Of a stretch of DNA of 24,999 nucleotides, positions 1-9,719 are shown piece after piece. Below the pieces are notes generated by a model that saw only the letters and a program-made list of their open reading frames with translations, did not search any database and was not told where the DNA came from. Position numbers and translations under genes: made by a program. Source of the DNA: Haplosporangium gracile (Eukaryota > Mortierellomycota > Mortierellomycetes > Mortierellales > Mortierellaceae); NCBI GenBank assembly GCA_015499985.1, contig JAAAUF010000116.1, positions 31,228 through 56,226 of the forward strand, given 5' to 3'. Each line of letters starts with the position of its first letter. Position 1 is the stretch's first letter.

Positions 1-1083
1 CGAGTTCTATGTTGTGTTGATGAGTTATTGTCGACTGTTTGCAAGCACTCGACAACGAAGAGTGAGAAGGTAAAGGTACAAGTGGAGTAGAGTGGCGAGG
101 TGTCTGGGAATGGGAAGTGAGGGAGAAGAGAAAGAGAAGAAATAAAAAAAGGGACTTCAGGGCGACGAAAAGGAGTCGTCAATTCGCAAATATGTGTGTG
201 GGACTGACTGTGGCACCGACCGTTGTTGTGGCTGGGCGAGAGAATGGAATATTGGAAATAGCGAAAAAGGGGGGCTGGGACACTCTTCTTGCTTGTCAAC
301 ACAAGGCAAACAAATAACTGAGGACAATGGACAAAGCAAAGCCATTGGATACAAAGCAATTGTCATCCATTCATCCATGTTCAGCCTACATATACGATGC
401 AAGTCAAAGGGCGTGTTGGTGATTCCCATTGATCCTGCCTTTATGTCTGCATTTATACCCGTTCGTTATGTAACTCCACAACAACATTGGAAAATTCGAC
501 ATTTGCTGGCAATCGTAAGCAGTGAAGGTTCTCAATGACAATATATTACGAGAGGGTCATATACGCTGATTGCCTCATGTCATCAGTAATAATGATTAAG
601 CTGGGGTGCCATTCCGGAGATCTGGAATGGTCGCAAAGTGATATTGCATCAAGCTCTCATACAATGGACGGGCGGGAAGTAAGTCTGATGTTTCCCCGCA
701 CTTCGATTTTCTTAAGCGTATCCGGCTGGAATCATTCAGGCACACTAATAGTCCCAGAGTCAACAAGCTTGATAGAGGCAAAATGATGTTCTATTAAGTG
801 GAGAGATGAGGATGACATCCAACATGGACGTGCGTCTGTCAGCGAGCGAGTGAGTGTGTCCGTGGACAACAGCAAACAGGAACGAGAACGGATAGCCGTG
901 TATGTTCTTCGATCTGTCTTTCTCCGGCTTTGGCTCTGATTCGATGCACCCCGTTGGTCCGTTAGCCATGATTTTTTCATCCTAACCATGTTCCCTGTCG
1001 TGTGCCCATCATGAGCGACGAACCTTCACGTGCGAGCCGGAGACACCCTACAAATAAAATAGCTACAAGACAAGTACCCGCTT
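1..1083. other. Intergenic region upstream of PEX11, no gene supported
   Basis: I see no gene here. Open frames on both strands are short, have no recognisable domains and do not join across plausible introns. The sequence is mixed in composition, with no tandem repeat or mobile-element end visible. It probably carries the PEX11 promoter and possibly the far flank of a gene outside the window. An A/T-rich element, AAATAAAAT around 1052-1060, sits about 90 bases before the PEX11 start codon and could serve as a weak TATA-like element. That reading is inference. Confidence 0.5.
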
Positions 1084-1147
1084 TCTGCTTTTTTTTCCCT
1101 TCTTACTCATTCATTACACACACCTCCTCTAACCCTCTCCATCAACA
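1084..1147 (+). promoter_or_regulatory. Pyrimidine-rich leader of PEX11
   Basis: The 60 or so bases before the start codon are mostly C and T, and the start lies in the context CAACAATGTC. Pyrimidine-rich tracts just before the start codon are common at transcription starts and 5' leaders of filamentous fungal genes. The same arrangement is seen at the UDP-glucose dehydrogenase and VPS9 genes in this window. No ATG occurs inside this tract, which supports 1148 as the first start codon read. Confidence 0.5.
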
Positions 1148-2815
1148 ATGTCGACCGCCCTCAGCTTACCCATCAACGTCCAGCCCTGGCTCAAGTACAC
1201 CGCCACCACCGTTGGTCGCGACAAGATCTACAGAGCTGTCCAGTACTTCTCCCGCTTCCTCGCCTGGTACCTTCTTCGCCAGGGCGCCACCAAGGAGACC
1301 GTCGCCCGCTTCAACAACCTCAAGAAGACCCTTGGCCTCTCCCGCAAGCGTAAGTCCTGTCTGTCGTAGTTCAAACTGGAACGATGGAAGCGACAAAAAG
1401 TCAACTTTGAGAGACTCTTTTTTTTTTCTTTGTCGGATGAACTCCGCATTCAGTGCCGGGTCACAATAATTCTTTTTTTTTTTGTTCGAGTGAGAGATGA
1501 TCTCGTTACAAAAAGAGTAGTTCACTTTACTCGGATGCCCAGTTGTTTTTCTTATATGTGCTCACAGTAGCAGTCGCCCTTTGTTCGAATTGGACATGAC
1601 TAACGCGAATTTTTTCCTTTTATTGTCTTTCATTGTCGTAGTGATGCGCTTCGGTAACGACCTATGAACCTGACTTTTCATTGTTTGCAGTTGCATGCCG
1701 TCCTTGTGGATTATCGACAAAGAAAGACAGAAAATGTAACGGATCACTCATACACCTGATTGGTTGATTGCCCTCTTTCTACCCTTAAACAGGCAAGCCC
1801 GTTGAGCACATCGAGAACGCCGTCAAGGCCACCTCCGTTAAGGACGAGTTCCTCAGATTCAGCACCATCGGCAAGCAGCTCGCCTACGCCGGCTACTTGA
1901 CCCTCGACGGAATCATCTTCGTAAGTCATTTCTCTTCTTGTCATTTCTCATCCCAACCAAACGGAAACAAAGCACAAAGGAATATGGCGACTCTTCTGTT
2001 GCTTTTTAGATTTGTTACCTTTACAACCGACAATGCAACTATACCATCGGTCCAACGAGAATTCATCACATCCTTGATCCTATTTACTCATTCCCCAATC
2101 CCCTCTTGTTTACTTTATCAGATTGATGGCTCCGGCGCTTACAAGTTCAAGAACATTAAGAAGTACAGCGAGCTTGCCAGTAGATTCTGGTTGGCCGGTA
2201 TCGTCTTTGGCTTCATCGGTGGTTTATATAAGACCCGCCAGATCCAGATTCGTCGCGAGGCTGCTTCCCGCGGCTTGGCCCACAACTCCGAGTCCGAGAA
2301 GTCTCATGCCCGCACCGAGCTCAAGGCCATCGCCAAGTACGATCTTGACCTCTTTGACACTTTGTTCCTTTTTGCTTCCACACAATCCTGTCTTGACCCA
2401 GAGAGATTAACCTCGGATTATCATTTTCACGTAATTGCAATAGGGAGCAGCACAGCGTCAACAAGCAGCTTCTCCAGGATGGTTTGGACATGCTCATTCC
2501 CGCCACTGGCTTGGGCTACTTGTCCTTGGATGACGGCGCTGTTGGTCTCATTGGGTAAGTCAATAACGATGTCACTTTGATGCCTTTGTTTGTCTTTCAG
2601 GGCTAAAGATCAAAACACCTTTATATTTTGCTCGCAACATCTCTGAAGGCCTTCTTTTTGTGTGGAGTAGCAGTGTGGACATCATTGACATCTTTGACAT
2701 TATCACTCACTGTAAACCTGCACCCGTTTCTTGACTGTTCTACCTTTCTTTTAGAACTGCCACTGCCATTATGGGCGCTCAGTCCCAATGGGCCAAGGTT
2801 AACAAGAAGGCATAA
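1148..2815 (+). CDS. PEX11: Peroxisomal membrane protein PEX11 (peroxin-11), five exons, 238 aa
   Basis: PEX11 is a peroxisomal membrane protein that elongates and divides peroxisomes and affects fatty-acid oxidation. Exons are 1148-1349, 1793-1920, 2122-2336, 2444-2554 and 2755-2815. Every intron is GT-AG and the summed length, 717 bases, is in frame. The N-terminal part (residues 1-70) has the family's amphipathic region, with KYTATTVGRDKIYRAVQYFSR-like spacing followed by a basic NLKKTLGLSRK stretch. The middle has a FRLFRFST-like motif (EFLRFSTIGKQL) and a hydrophobic segment around WLAGIVFGFIGGLY. The C-terminus has the typical Gly-rich membrane segment (GLGYLSLDDGAVGLIG) followed by QWAKVNKKA. 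Length matches the family (about 230-260 residues). The intron 3 join (AA|GGAG) uses a less usual GTACGA donor and is the least certain. Introns are 443, 201, 107 and 200 bases long, the first being the longest. Family assignment is confident; which PEX11 paralogue this is cannot be told. Confidence 0.93.
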
Positions 2816-2861
2816 AGTGTGTGCCCGAGCCCGACGATCACACGATACCGTGCTGTCCAAG

Positions 2862-2903
2862 GATGATGATGATGATCGACAGCAACAGCAACAGCAGCAG
2901 CAG
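2862..2903 (+). repeat. GAT and CAG/CAA triplet repeats in the PEX11 3' UTR
   Basis: Five GAT units (2862-2876) are followed at once by a CAG/CAA tract (2880-2903). Both lie just after the PEX11 stop codon and before its probable poly(A) signal, so they are most likely in the 3' untranslated region. They are not part of the PEX11 reading frame. Confidence 0.8.
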
Positions 2904-2962
2904 AAACGATGTAGACAGAGGTTCTGTGTGCCCTATATAAGGCACCGAGATCTCGAGCTTGT

Positions 2963-2968
2963 AATAAA
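2963..2968 (+). terminator. Probable poly(A) signal of PEX11 (AATAAA)
   Basis: A canonical AATAAA hexamer lies 148 bases after the PEX11 stop codon, a normal 3' UTR length for a fungal gene. The flanking sequence turns A/T-rich soon afterwards. No competing gene is nearby, so I assign it to PEX11. Confidence 0.55.
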
Positions 2969-5030
2969 GACCCAGCTTCCTAGTTTTAATAGACCTTTCA
3001 AAGCCACCGTTACATTGTTCTGAGCGATCTTGATTTAGACGATCCGGACTTAAGAATCTTTTTTCGTTTTTTTGCTTATGAAAGTAAACAGAGAGAAAGA
3101 GAGATATTAGAACGGGGGACCAGAGAGAGTGTGAGAATGAGGCTTGCGGGGGAGGGGGGCGGAGCACAACTCAATTGGCGAACAGATACCCTCCAAAAAA
3201 ATAAACTGTTAGAAGCAAGGAACAGTGCGGTCCCTGCATTATCATAGTCCGTTGTGTCTGTTGCTGAGAGTGTGTGTTGTGTGTTTCGGGAGTCGGGGTC
3301 AGGAACATCCGTCAGGGTGATGTAGGGTCTGAAATTCACTTGAAAAGTGGGTACAGTAAGAGATGGTTGGCTGGCCCTGCTTGTTCTTGATTAGCAATCG
3401 TGACTGGGTCCGGCTTTCAGCTTCTTTCTGTTGTTGGCAGTTAGGTAGCAAAGGGGACACAAAGAGTAAGAGTAAGTGTGAGAGTGGGAGTAAAACGAGC
3501 TTTGTTTGTACCAACGAGCGCATGTCGTTGTAGGCGTATCAACTCTATCTCCCTCTTCTCACGATCTATGATCAGGATTAAAGTCTGGCGTGATACACAT
3601 ACATACAACTATCAAATGACTCTCAAGAATTTACTAACGATCTTTCTTATGTGTCTGGCTCTTCGATAGAAAAAAGAATAAGTAGCATCGTTCATGTGTC
3701 CAGTCAGAGGAAGGGGTAAAACGATGTGGTTGCGGACGTTGTTTAGTTGGACGAATAAAAGGGCCAACAGTTATCTGCTGTACCGTGGCTGGGTAATTGC
3801 AAAAATAACTCCCAGGAGGCCGTCGATGGTAAGTGAGAGAGAGGGGAGAGTGCACGGCAGCAATTATAAAAAACAGAAGAAGATCAACGACCACTCGTAA
3901 GGCCTTACCGAGACCACGTTCAATTGAGAAAGGTCATACCAACCCAAATACACAAGATATGACGGAAGGGAGGAGGAGGGGTTTGGCAGAAAAGGAAAGC
4001 GGCGAGGTGCAGGGGCAGGAGTAGGACGAGGAAGGGAATGAGGGAATGAGGGAAAACAGAGGAGTGCGCGAGAGAGAAGAGCACACACCCACACTCTCAC
4101 TCACTCACTCACTTACTCACTCAACTCGCTAAATGAATCCGATAATCGAGAGCACTTGCATATTTTTTGTTTTTGGTTCTCAGCTACTTACTTTACTATA
4201 GAAAGTGTAAAACAATGAGAAAAAGGACATTCATCATCCTTTCGTATTTCTGTCGACATGGCCCAATTACCCCTCACTCTTGCTACTCTTGATTATTCCT
4301 CAGTTCAGAAAATAATCGCAATAGTGCTCTTGGTTTTTGTGCTCACGGCCAGGGTAAGAAAAAATGAATGAGGTGGATAAATAAAGGTAAGAAAAGAGCA
4401 GCCTAGCTTGAGAGTTTTTCTTCTTTCCTTCCGTTATGTTCTTTTGACCCGGGAAGACAAAAGAAAAAGGATGATTATGATGCATTGAAGGTGTGTGAAA
4501 GAACAAGGCATAAAAATGAAGGAGAGTGAGTGAGATTGGAAAGGGAGAAGGAGGAGAGGGGAAAAGATGCGGAGCGAAATAATGCACAAATAGGCTATTG
4601 AAGCAGAAACAGCAGCAGAAGCAGGAGCAGGAGTGAAATAAGGAGAAGAGATAAATGGGGGACCAATTGAGGAGAGAAGAGAGGAGACCCGTGTGTTGAC
4701 GAGAAGCAAGGTTGGATAGGCAGTTGTGTATGTGGTATATGATACGAACAAGTGCATCAATGACTTTACAGTACAATGAGTGATATGAGGCCAGGCACCA
4801 GGGCAGAGGGACAGCAGACAAGAAGAAGGGAGGGTCCCGGGGCAATTGCGGTCGATGATAGGGCGGACCTGGCATCTTGTTAAAAATAACCCATCGAAAA
4901 AGAAAAAAAAAGAAAAGTAAGCGAGCGAGCTGTGGCCTCTGCTGTCTTTGATTCGACCGACCATCAAATCAATCAGAAATGGACTAAATTAAAAACTCAA
5001 ATTGTCCAACTAACTATTTATTAGAGATCT
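2969..5030. other. PEX11-UGDH intergenic region, purine-rich in its second half, no gene supported
   Basis: No protein-coding gene can be supported. The longest open frames are on the minus strand (for example 4300-4875). They encode runs of Phe, Leu, Ser, Pro and His, as expected from reading a purine-rich strand backwards. From about 3830 to 4730 the + strand is strongly purine-rich; at 4501-4560, for instance, only 8 of 60 bases are pyrimidines. The part before 3830 is of mixed composition. The region presumably holds the UDP-glucose dehydrogenase promoter. Confidence 0.55.
4094..4123 (+). repeat. Short TCAC tandem repeat
   Basis: About seven imperfect tandem copies of TCAC/TTAC lie within the purine-rich block upstream of UDP-glucose dehydrogenase. 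This is a simple tetranucleotide microsatellite with no sign of function beyond length polymorphism. Confidence 0.7.
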
Positions 5031-5134
5031 CTCTTTTCTTGCATCTCTTTTCTTTTCTTTTCTTCTTCTCATCATCTTCATCACACTCCCTTCTTCCTTT
5101 CTCTTCCCTCATCATAACTCCCAATCTTACAACC
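5015..5134 (+). promoter_or_regulatory. TATA-like element and pyrimidine-rich leader of UGDH
   Basis: A TATTTATT element at 5015-5022 is followed by a tract that is almost all C and T; at 5041-5100 only 7 of 60 bases are purines. The tract runs to the start codon, which lies in the context CAACCATGG. Composition switches sharply here from the purine-rich block upstream. The arrangement fits a transcription start within or just before the CT tract. The TATA assignment is weak; the CT tract is seen directly. Confidence 0.5.
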
Positions 5135-5363
5135 ATGGTCAACATCTGCTGCATCGGTGCCGGTTACGTCGGTAAGCTATTCATCTCACCTAGCCTGATC
5201 AACTTCCTTTTTTTTTTTACTTTTAGCAATAGGAGCGTCACTCTTGCTTGTTTCGTTGGACATCGTCAGTTCGATTCCCACAGGACAACAATCTTCTCCT
5301 TGGCAACTTGTTATCAGTGAATAACAACAACAACAACAACAACAATAACAACAACAACTATAA

Positions 5364-5399
<36 letters not shown>

Positions 5400-7488
5400 C
5401 AATAATGTCAACAACGACAGATCTGTCTGTGTGCCTTGTCGTTTTTTCTCTCGCCAATGATTTTCCATGTCTTGTTACAGTCGGGACTTTTTTTCTTTCT
5501 TTTCCCCTCCGTCCCTGACTAATTGATGGAGCTCATTACCTCATTACTGATGGCTGATGATTATCACCGCAAGAAGCTGGGACCCCGTACTGATTCGCCA
5601 TGTTTTGCTCTATTTGTTTATCGTTTGTCTTTAAATAATAGGTGGTCCCTCCTGCGCTGTCATTGCCTACCAGTGCCACGACATCAATGTCACCATCGTC
5701 GACTTGAACCAAGCCCGTATCGACGCCTGGAACTCGGACAACCTCCCTATCTACGAGCCCGGTCTCGACGAGATCGTCTTTGCTCGCCGCGGCAAGAACT
5801 TGTTCTTCTCCACCAACGTCGACCAGGCCATCATCGACGCCGATTTGATCTTCGTCTCTGTCAACACCCCCACTAAGAAGACCGGTATGGGAGCCGGTAT
5901 GGCCGCCGATCTTGCGTAAGTGAAAAACTGCTTTTTGATTGACGACACGACGACAACAAAGGCTTCGTTTTTGACCCTCTCAGGTCCAATTGGCGCTATG
6001 ATTGGGTCAAATCGTCCTCCTTTGCCTTTTCTACCCTTCCCGCATCCCCCTCCTTTCTCTTCCCCTTTCTTCTTCTTTCTGCCCCTTGTTTTCTACACTA
6101 TACAACAAGGACTGTTGAACGCGCGGCTTTCATGGACAGGCGTGGGAAGGAATTTTAGATGTTTTTTTGGATTTACCGCTACTTCTATGGTCATCGAGGT
6201 GGATGCAGTACAGCGTGGAATACAATAGAGCAAGAAGCATTACAAAAGCAGCGTAGACAACCAGACGAAGCTTCAGAGCTTCATGAAGAACAGCAAGATA
6301 GCGTGGGGACAGTGTCCCTAGTTTTGAATTGGATTAGAAAGGAATCAAACTAGGAAATAAGGGAAAAACATGACTGCTAATCTAATTATGGCCATACCCA
6401 ATAGTTACATCGAGACTGCCACCCGCCGCATCGCCCAGGTCGCCACCACCTCCAAGATTGTTATCGAGAAGTCGACCGTCCCCTGCCGCACTGCCCAGTC
6501 GATGCGCACCATCCTCGAGGCCAACTCCAGCAAGGACATTCGTTTCGACATCCTCTCCAACCCCGAATTCTTGGCTGAGGGTACCGCCGTCTCTGATTTG
6601 ACCAAGCCCGACCGTGTCTTGATCGGATGCCTCCAGACCCCCGAGGGTTTCGCTGCCCAGCAAAAGTTGGTCGATGTCTACACCCGCTGGATCCCCAAGG
6701 AGAAGGTCATCACCATGAACTTGTGGTCGTCCGAGCTGTCCAAGTTGGCCGCCAACGCCCTTCTTGCCCAGCGTATCTCCTCCATCAACGCCCTTTCCGC
6801 CATCTGCGAGGCCACCGGTGCCGATGTCGATGAGGTCGCCTATGCTTGCGGTACCGATTCCCGTATCGGACCCAAGTTCTTGAAGGCTTCGGTTGGTTTC
6901 GGAGGCTCGTGCTTCCAGAAGGATATCCTCAACTTGGTCTACTTGTCTGAGCAGCTCTTCTTGCCCGAGGTTGCTGCCTACTGGAAGTCTGTTGTCACTA
7001 TGAACGAGTACCAGAAGATGCGCTTCACTCACCGCATTGTCCGCACCCTCTTCAACACCGTCACCAACAAGAAGATTGCCCTTCTCGGCTTTGCCTTCAA
7101 GAAGGACACTGGAGATACCCGCGAGTCTGCTGCCATCACCCTCTCGTCCTACCTCATCCAGGAGCACGCCAACATTGCCATCTATGACCCCAAGGTCAGC
7201 GCCAAGCAGATCAAGATGGACTTGACCGAGCCCGGTGTCGGCACCAACGAGGCCGATGTCAACAAGCACGTCACTGTCTGCGAGTCTGCCTACGAGGCTT
7301 GCGCCGGTGCTGCTGCCATTGTCATCTGCACCGAGTGGGACGAGTTCAAGATGGGCCAGATGGACTACCAGAAGATCTTTAACTCTATGCAAAAGCCCGC
7401 CTTCATTTTTGATGGCCGTCTGATCTTGGATGCTCCCAAGTTGAGAGAGATTGGTTTCCGTGTCGAGACCATCGGAAAGAGCGTCTAA
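5135..7488 (+). CDS. UGD1: UDP-glucose 6-dehydrogenase, three exons, 464 aa
   Basis: This cytosolic enzyme oxidises UDP-glucose to UDP-glucuronate in two NAD+-dependent steps, supplying glucuronate for cell-wall glucuronans and, through decarboxylation, UDP-xylose. Exons are 5135-5171, 5642-5915 and 6405-7488, with GT-AG introns of 470 and 489 bases. The total of 1395 bases is in frame. The N-terminal Rossmann fold starts with the dinucleotide-binding loop GAGYVGGP (residues 8-15). Next come [11 protein letters not shown], then [11 protein letters not shown] and the active-site lysine in [10 protein letters not shown] (Lys217). The catalytic nucleophile is Cys273 in [10 protein letters not shown]. 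The C-terminal UDP-binding domain has [12 protein letters not shown] (334-345). These residues sit a constant three positions before those of the human enzyme (Lys220, Cys276), so the joins are sound. The protein lacks the short C-terminal tail of animal enzymes. Strong preference for C-ending codons suggests high expression. Intron 1 interrupts the glycine loop codon GTC G|GT. Confidence 0.97.
5320..5394 (+). repeat. AAC and CAG triplet tracts inside UGDH intron 1
   Basis: An imperfect AAC/AAT tract (about 5320-5367) runs directly into a CAG tract (about 5367-5394), inside the first intron of UDP-glucose dehydrogenase. If translated they would give poly-Asn and poly-Ser, but the frame is separated from exon 1 by stop codons and the catalytic domain would be interrupted. 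They are therefore intronic microsatellites. Confidence 0.85.
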
Positions 7489-8265
7489 ATTGCTTCTTTT
7501 TTTCGTTTCTCTTCATTTTCTCTCTTTTCTTCTTGCATCCGATGAGTGAATTTTTTTTTTCATGTCTCCTTTTTCTTTTCTAGTATTCCTTTCTCTTTCT
7601 CTTCACTTGTAGTTGTATTCATACCTTTTTTTTTCTATTCTATTCCCCAATGATATCCTCTTTAAATGGTGATGGACTACCCTTTTTTTTCTTTTCTTTT
7701 TTTTTTTTTCTTTTTTGTTAAAGTCGTTTCTCTCTTTTCGTAGTTCTTTTCCACCCTTCATACCAATTGACTCGACGAATAAGAATGAAAAAGATTCACA
7801 TATTTTTTGTTGTTGAATGTGTATGCGCTGTGATCCCTGGATGTTACCTGTGTGTGCTCGGGATACCCGTGAGAAGTGTGAGGTATGGCAATGTGTGTAG
7901 GCGGGATATGGCAGCAAATTGTGCTCCATTTGGATCAATTCAAATTTTCTGCTGGAGGTAAGAGGGAAGGGAGACACAGCCGTCGGGCGAAATCATCTAA
8001 AAAAAAAAAAATGACATTTCGGTTTTTTTTAGACGACGACGATTGTCAAACCGCATAATTCTACCCCTGTTTGATTTTTAGTCTACTTCATCTAATATGA
8101 TATGTTTTTGTAGAACTGCTCGAGGGCCGAAGTACTTACTTTTTTACGCGCAAAAAAAAAAAAAAAAAAGAAGATTTGTATGATCTAGCTGTTCATGAGA
8201 GGATGAAAAAAGATGGAAAGGAAAGGAAGGAAGAGGAGACGACGAAAGGTGGACGAAGGCAAGGA
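7489..8265. other. UGDH 3' flank, T-rich, no gene supported
   Basis: The first 270 bases after the stop codon are strongly T/C-rich and probably form the 3' untranslated region and termination zone. No canonical AATAAA is present; AATAAG at about 7779 is the closest variant. Several A or T homopolymer runs follow (about 7999-8011, 8151-8169). I see no gene in either direction. Confidence 0.45.
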
Positions 8266-8304
8266 AAAGAAAAAAGAGAACAAGAGATGTAGAGTCAAAG
8301 CTGC

Positions 8305-8490
8305 GACCTTGATCTGTAAAGTAGGGGGGCAGGAGATGAAGAGCTAACGTAGCCCTGGTCGGTAAAGAAGCGGTACAGGAAATGAGGGAGTGAGTGTTGC
8401 CCTGGTCAGTGAAAGAAGCGGGGCAATAGATGGAAAGTTAACGCTTTCAATAGTTAATAAAAGAGCGGAACAAGAGATGCAGAGAGCTAA
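8305..8490 (+). repeat. Degenerate tandem repeat of about 47 bp, four copies
   Basis: Four imperfect copies begin near 8305, 8352, 8399 and 8443, giving spacings of 47, 47 and 44 bases. Shared features in order are GCCCTGGTC or a variant, then G(G/T)(T/G)AAAG(A)AGCGG, then an ACAAGAGATG-like stretch, then AGAGCTAAC. Copies two and three are the closest, both opening with GCCCTGGTC. A further partial copy of the AACAAGAGATG part is visible at about 8279-8290. No open frame continues through the array. Its copies have diverged, so it is an old minisatellite rather than a recent expansion. Confidence 0.75.
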
Positions 8491-8495
8491 CCCTG

Positions 8496-9719
8496 TTTGC
8501 CTCCGATAGTAGGGTCGTGTGCTCCTGGTCCGTTCTTTACTTCATTCATTCACCGCTCCTTGCTCGATCGATTCTGCGCGTATCTCTGATGAGATTTTTT
8601 CATGTAGACGAATAGCAATGCAGGATCAGAGACCCTTGCAGGGCTGTTGATGGATGGTTTGTTCATTGTTCATTTCTCTGACATGCTGTTGGTCCGTTCG
8701 GATCTGCAACTCTAACGGTAAGAACTGCGAGATCTTGTGGGACGAAGTACTGGGTGGAAGAGCTTTTGACATGAGGGGTGCGACGGGAACACAGCGGTAG
8801 TTACAGGTTTGGAAGTGAAGGTAGTTTTGGAAGGATGTGGGCGACGACGGAGTAAGAAAAATAAACAAAAGAAGAACGAGGGGATTTTGATTGATGGGCG
8901 CATTAGAAGAGAAGATTCTTTCATTTGTCCGACCGTCCTTTTCTTGTTTTTGTGTCTTGTTCTTGGCTAATGAGAGGGTATTGTTGACTGGAAGAAAGAT
9001 GTGAGTTATAAGGGCAGACGCGTAATATGGGTGCCTTTGCCCTTTTTGTTACATATGGACCAACCAGGGGTGCTAATGATGACAGTGGAGTATGTTTTGG
9101 AGAGGTCGTTTATTTTGCTGCTGCACAAAAAAAAAACAGTGTTGCAATTGAAGGCGGCTTAATGCAGTTCAAAGCACTTCAATGCCGTTTGAGGAGAGGA
9201 GATCTCTAGTCCGCATAATAATAAAAACCCACCTCCTTCAACCCTGCTACTCTCCCTCTCACACATATACACACTCTCCACAATGCACAACTGCAGCAAA
9301 AACGAATTCTTCGTTACTTTGTGTTGCTGTACGCGCCTTCTCTTGCTCTCATATTTCTTTCTTTTTTTTTGCATAACGGTCAAACGCTTTTTTGTAACCC
9401 TAGATCAGGTGGCCTGTCAAAAAAAAAAAAAAAAAAAACGCGCACACAAGCACCAAAAAAAAAGAGCAAAAAGCAAATGGTGCATGAACATGCAAACGAT
9501 CGTCGACCCTTTTCCTGCTTGTCAATTGTTTGCATTGAGCAGGGGAAAAAAAAAAGTCGTTATTCTGTTTTGTGGGTATGGTCATGCCTACATAAGGTGT
9601 ATGTATTTGTCTTTTTTATGGTTTTTTGACTGTAAACTATGTGTAAGTGTGGAGTGACCCCATCTCGCCGCGTGTGTTTTTAGCTGGGTTTCGACTTGAG
9701 AAAAGGATACAAGTGGGAT
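8496..9719. other. Gene-poor stretch, one weak ORF candidate at 9283-9657
   Basis: No convincing gene is present. One place has gene-like signals: a C/T-rich run at about 9230-9282 ending in CTCCACAATG, and an open frame of 124 codons from that ATG to 9657. The frame encodes a Cys/Phe/Leu-rich start followed by a Lys-rich stretch read through a run of about 18 A residues (9420-9438). That run makes the frame fragile, and no known domain is visible. A small recent or decayed gene is possible but unlikely. The rest is mixed sequence with homopolymer runs. Confidence 0.35.

Noticed and set aside
194..786. Open frames at the left edge (194-538 and 535-786)
   Set aside because: No domain, no leader, no splice joins that lengthen them, and overlapping frames on the other strand are equally open. 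I treat the region as intergenic.
4300..4967. Minus-strand open frames of 191 and 177 codons
   Set aside because: They overlap each other in different frames inside the purine-rich block and encode low-complexity Phe/Ser/Leu/His sequence, so they reflect composition.
5262..5284. GTTCGATTCC-like sequence resembling a tRNA T-arm
   Set aside because: The flanking bases do not pair as a five-base stem, and no matching acceptor, D-arm or anticodon arm is found around it. It lies in UGDH intron 1.
6382..7392. 336-codon open frame on the minus strand
   Set aside because: It lies wholly antisense to exon 3 of UDP-glucose dehydrogenase. Its Gly/Leu/Asp/Val-rich product is what strong C-ending codon bias yields on the opposite strand. 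The sense frame has full catalytic motifs.
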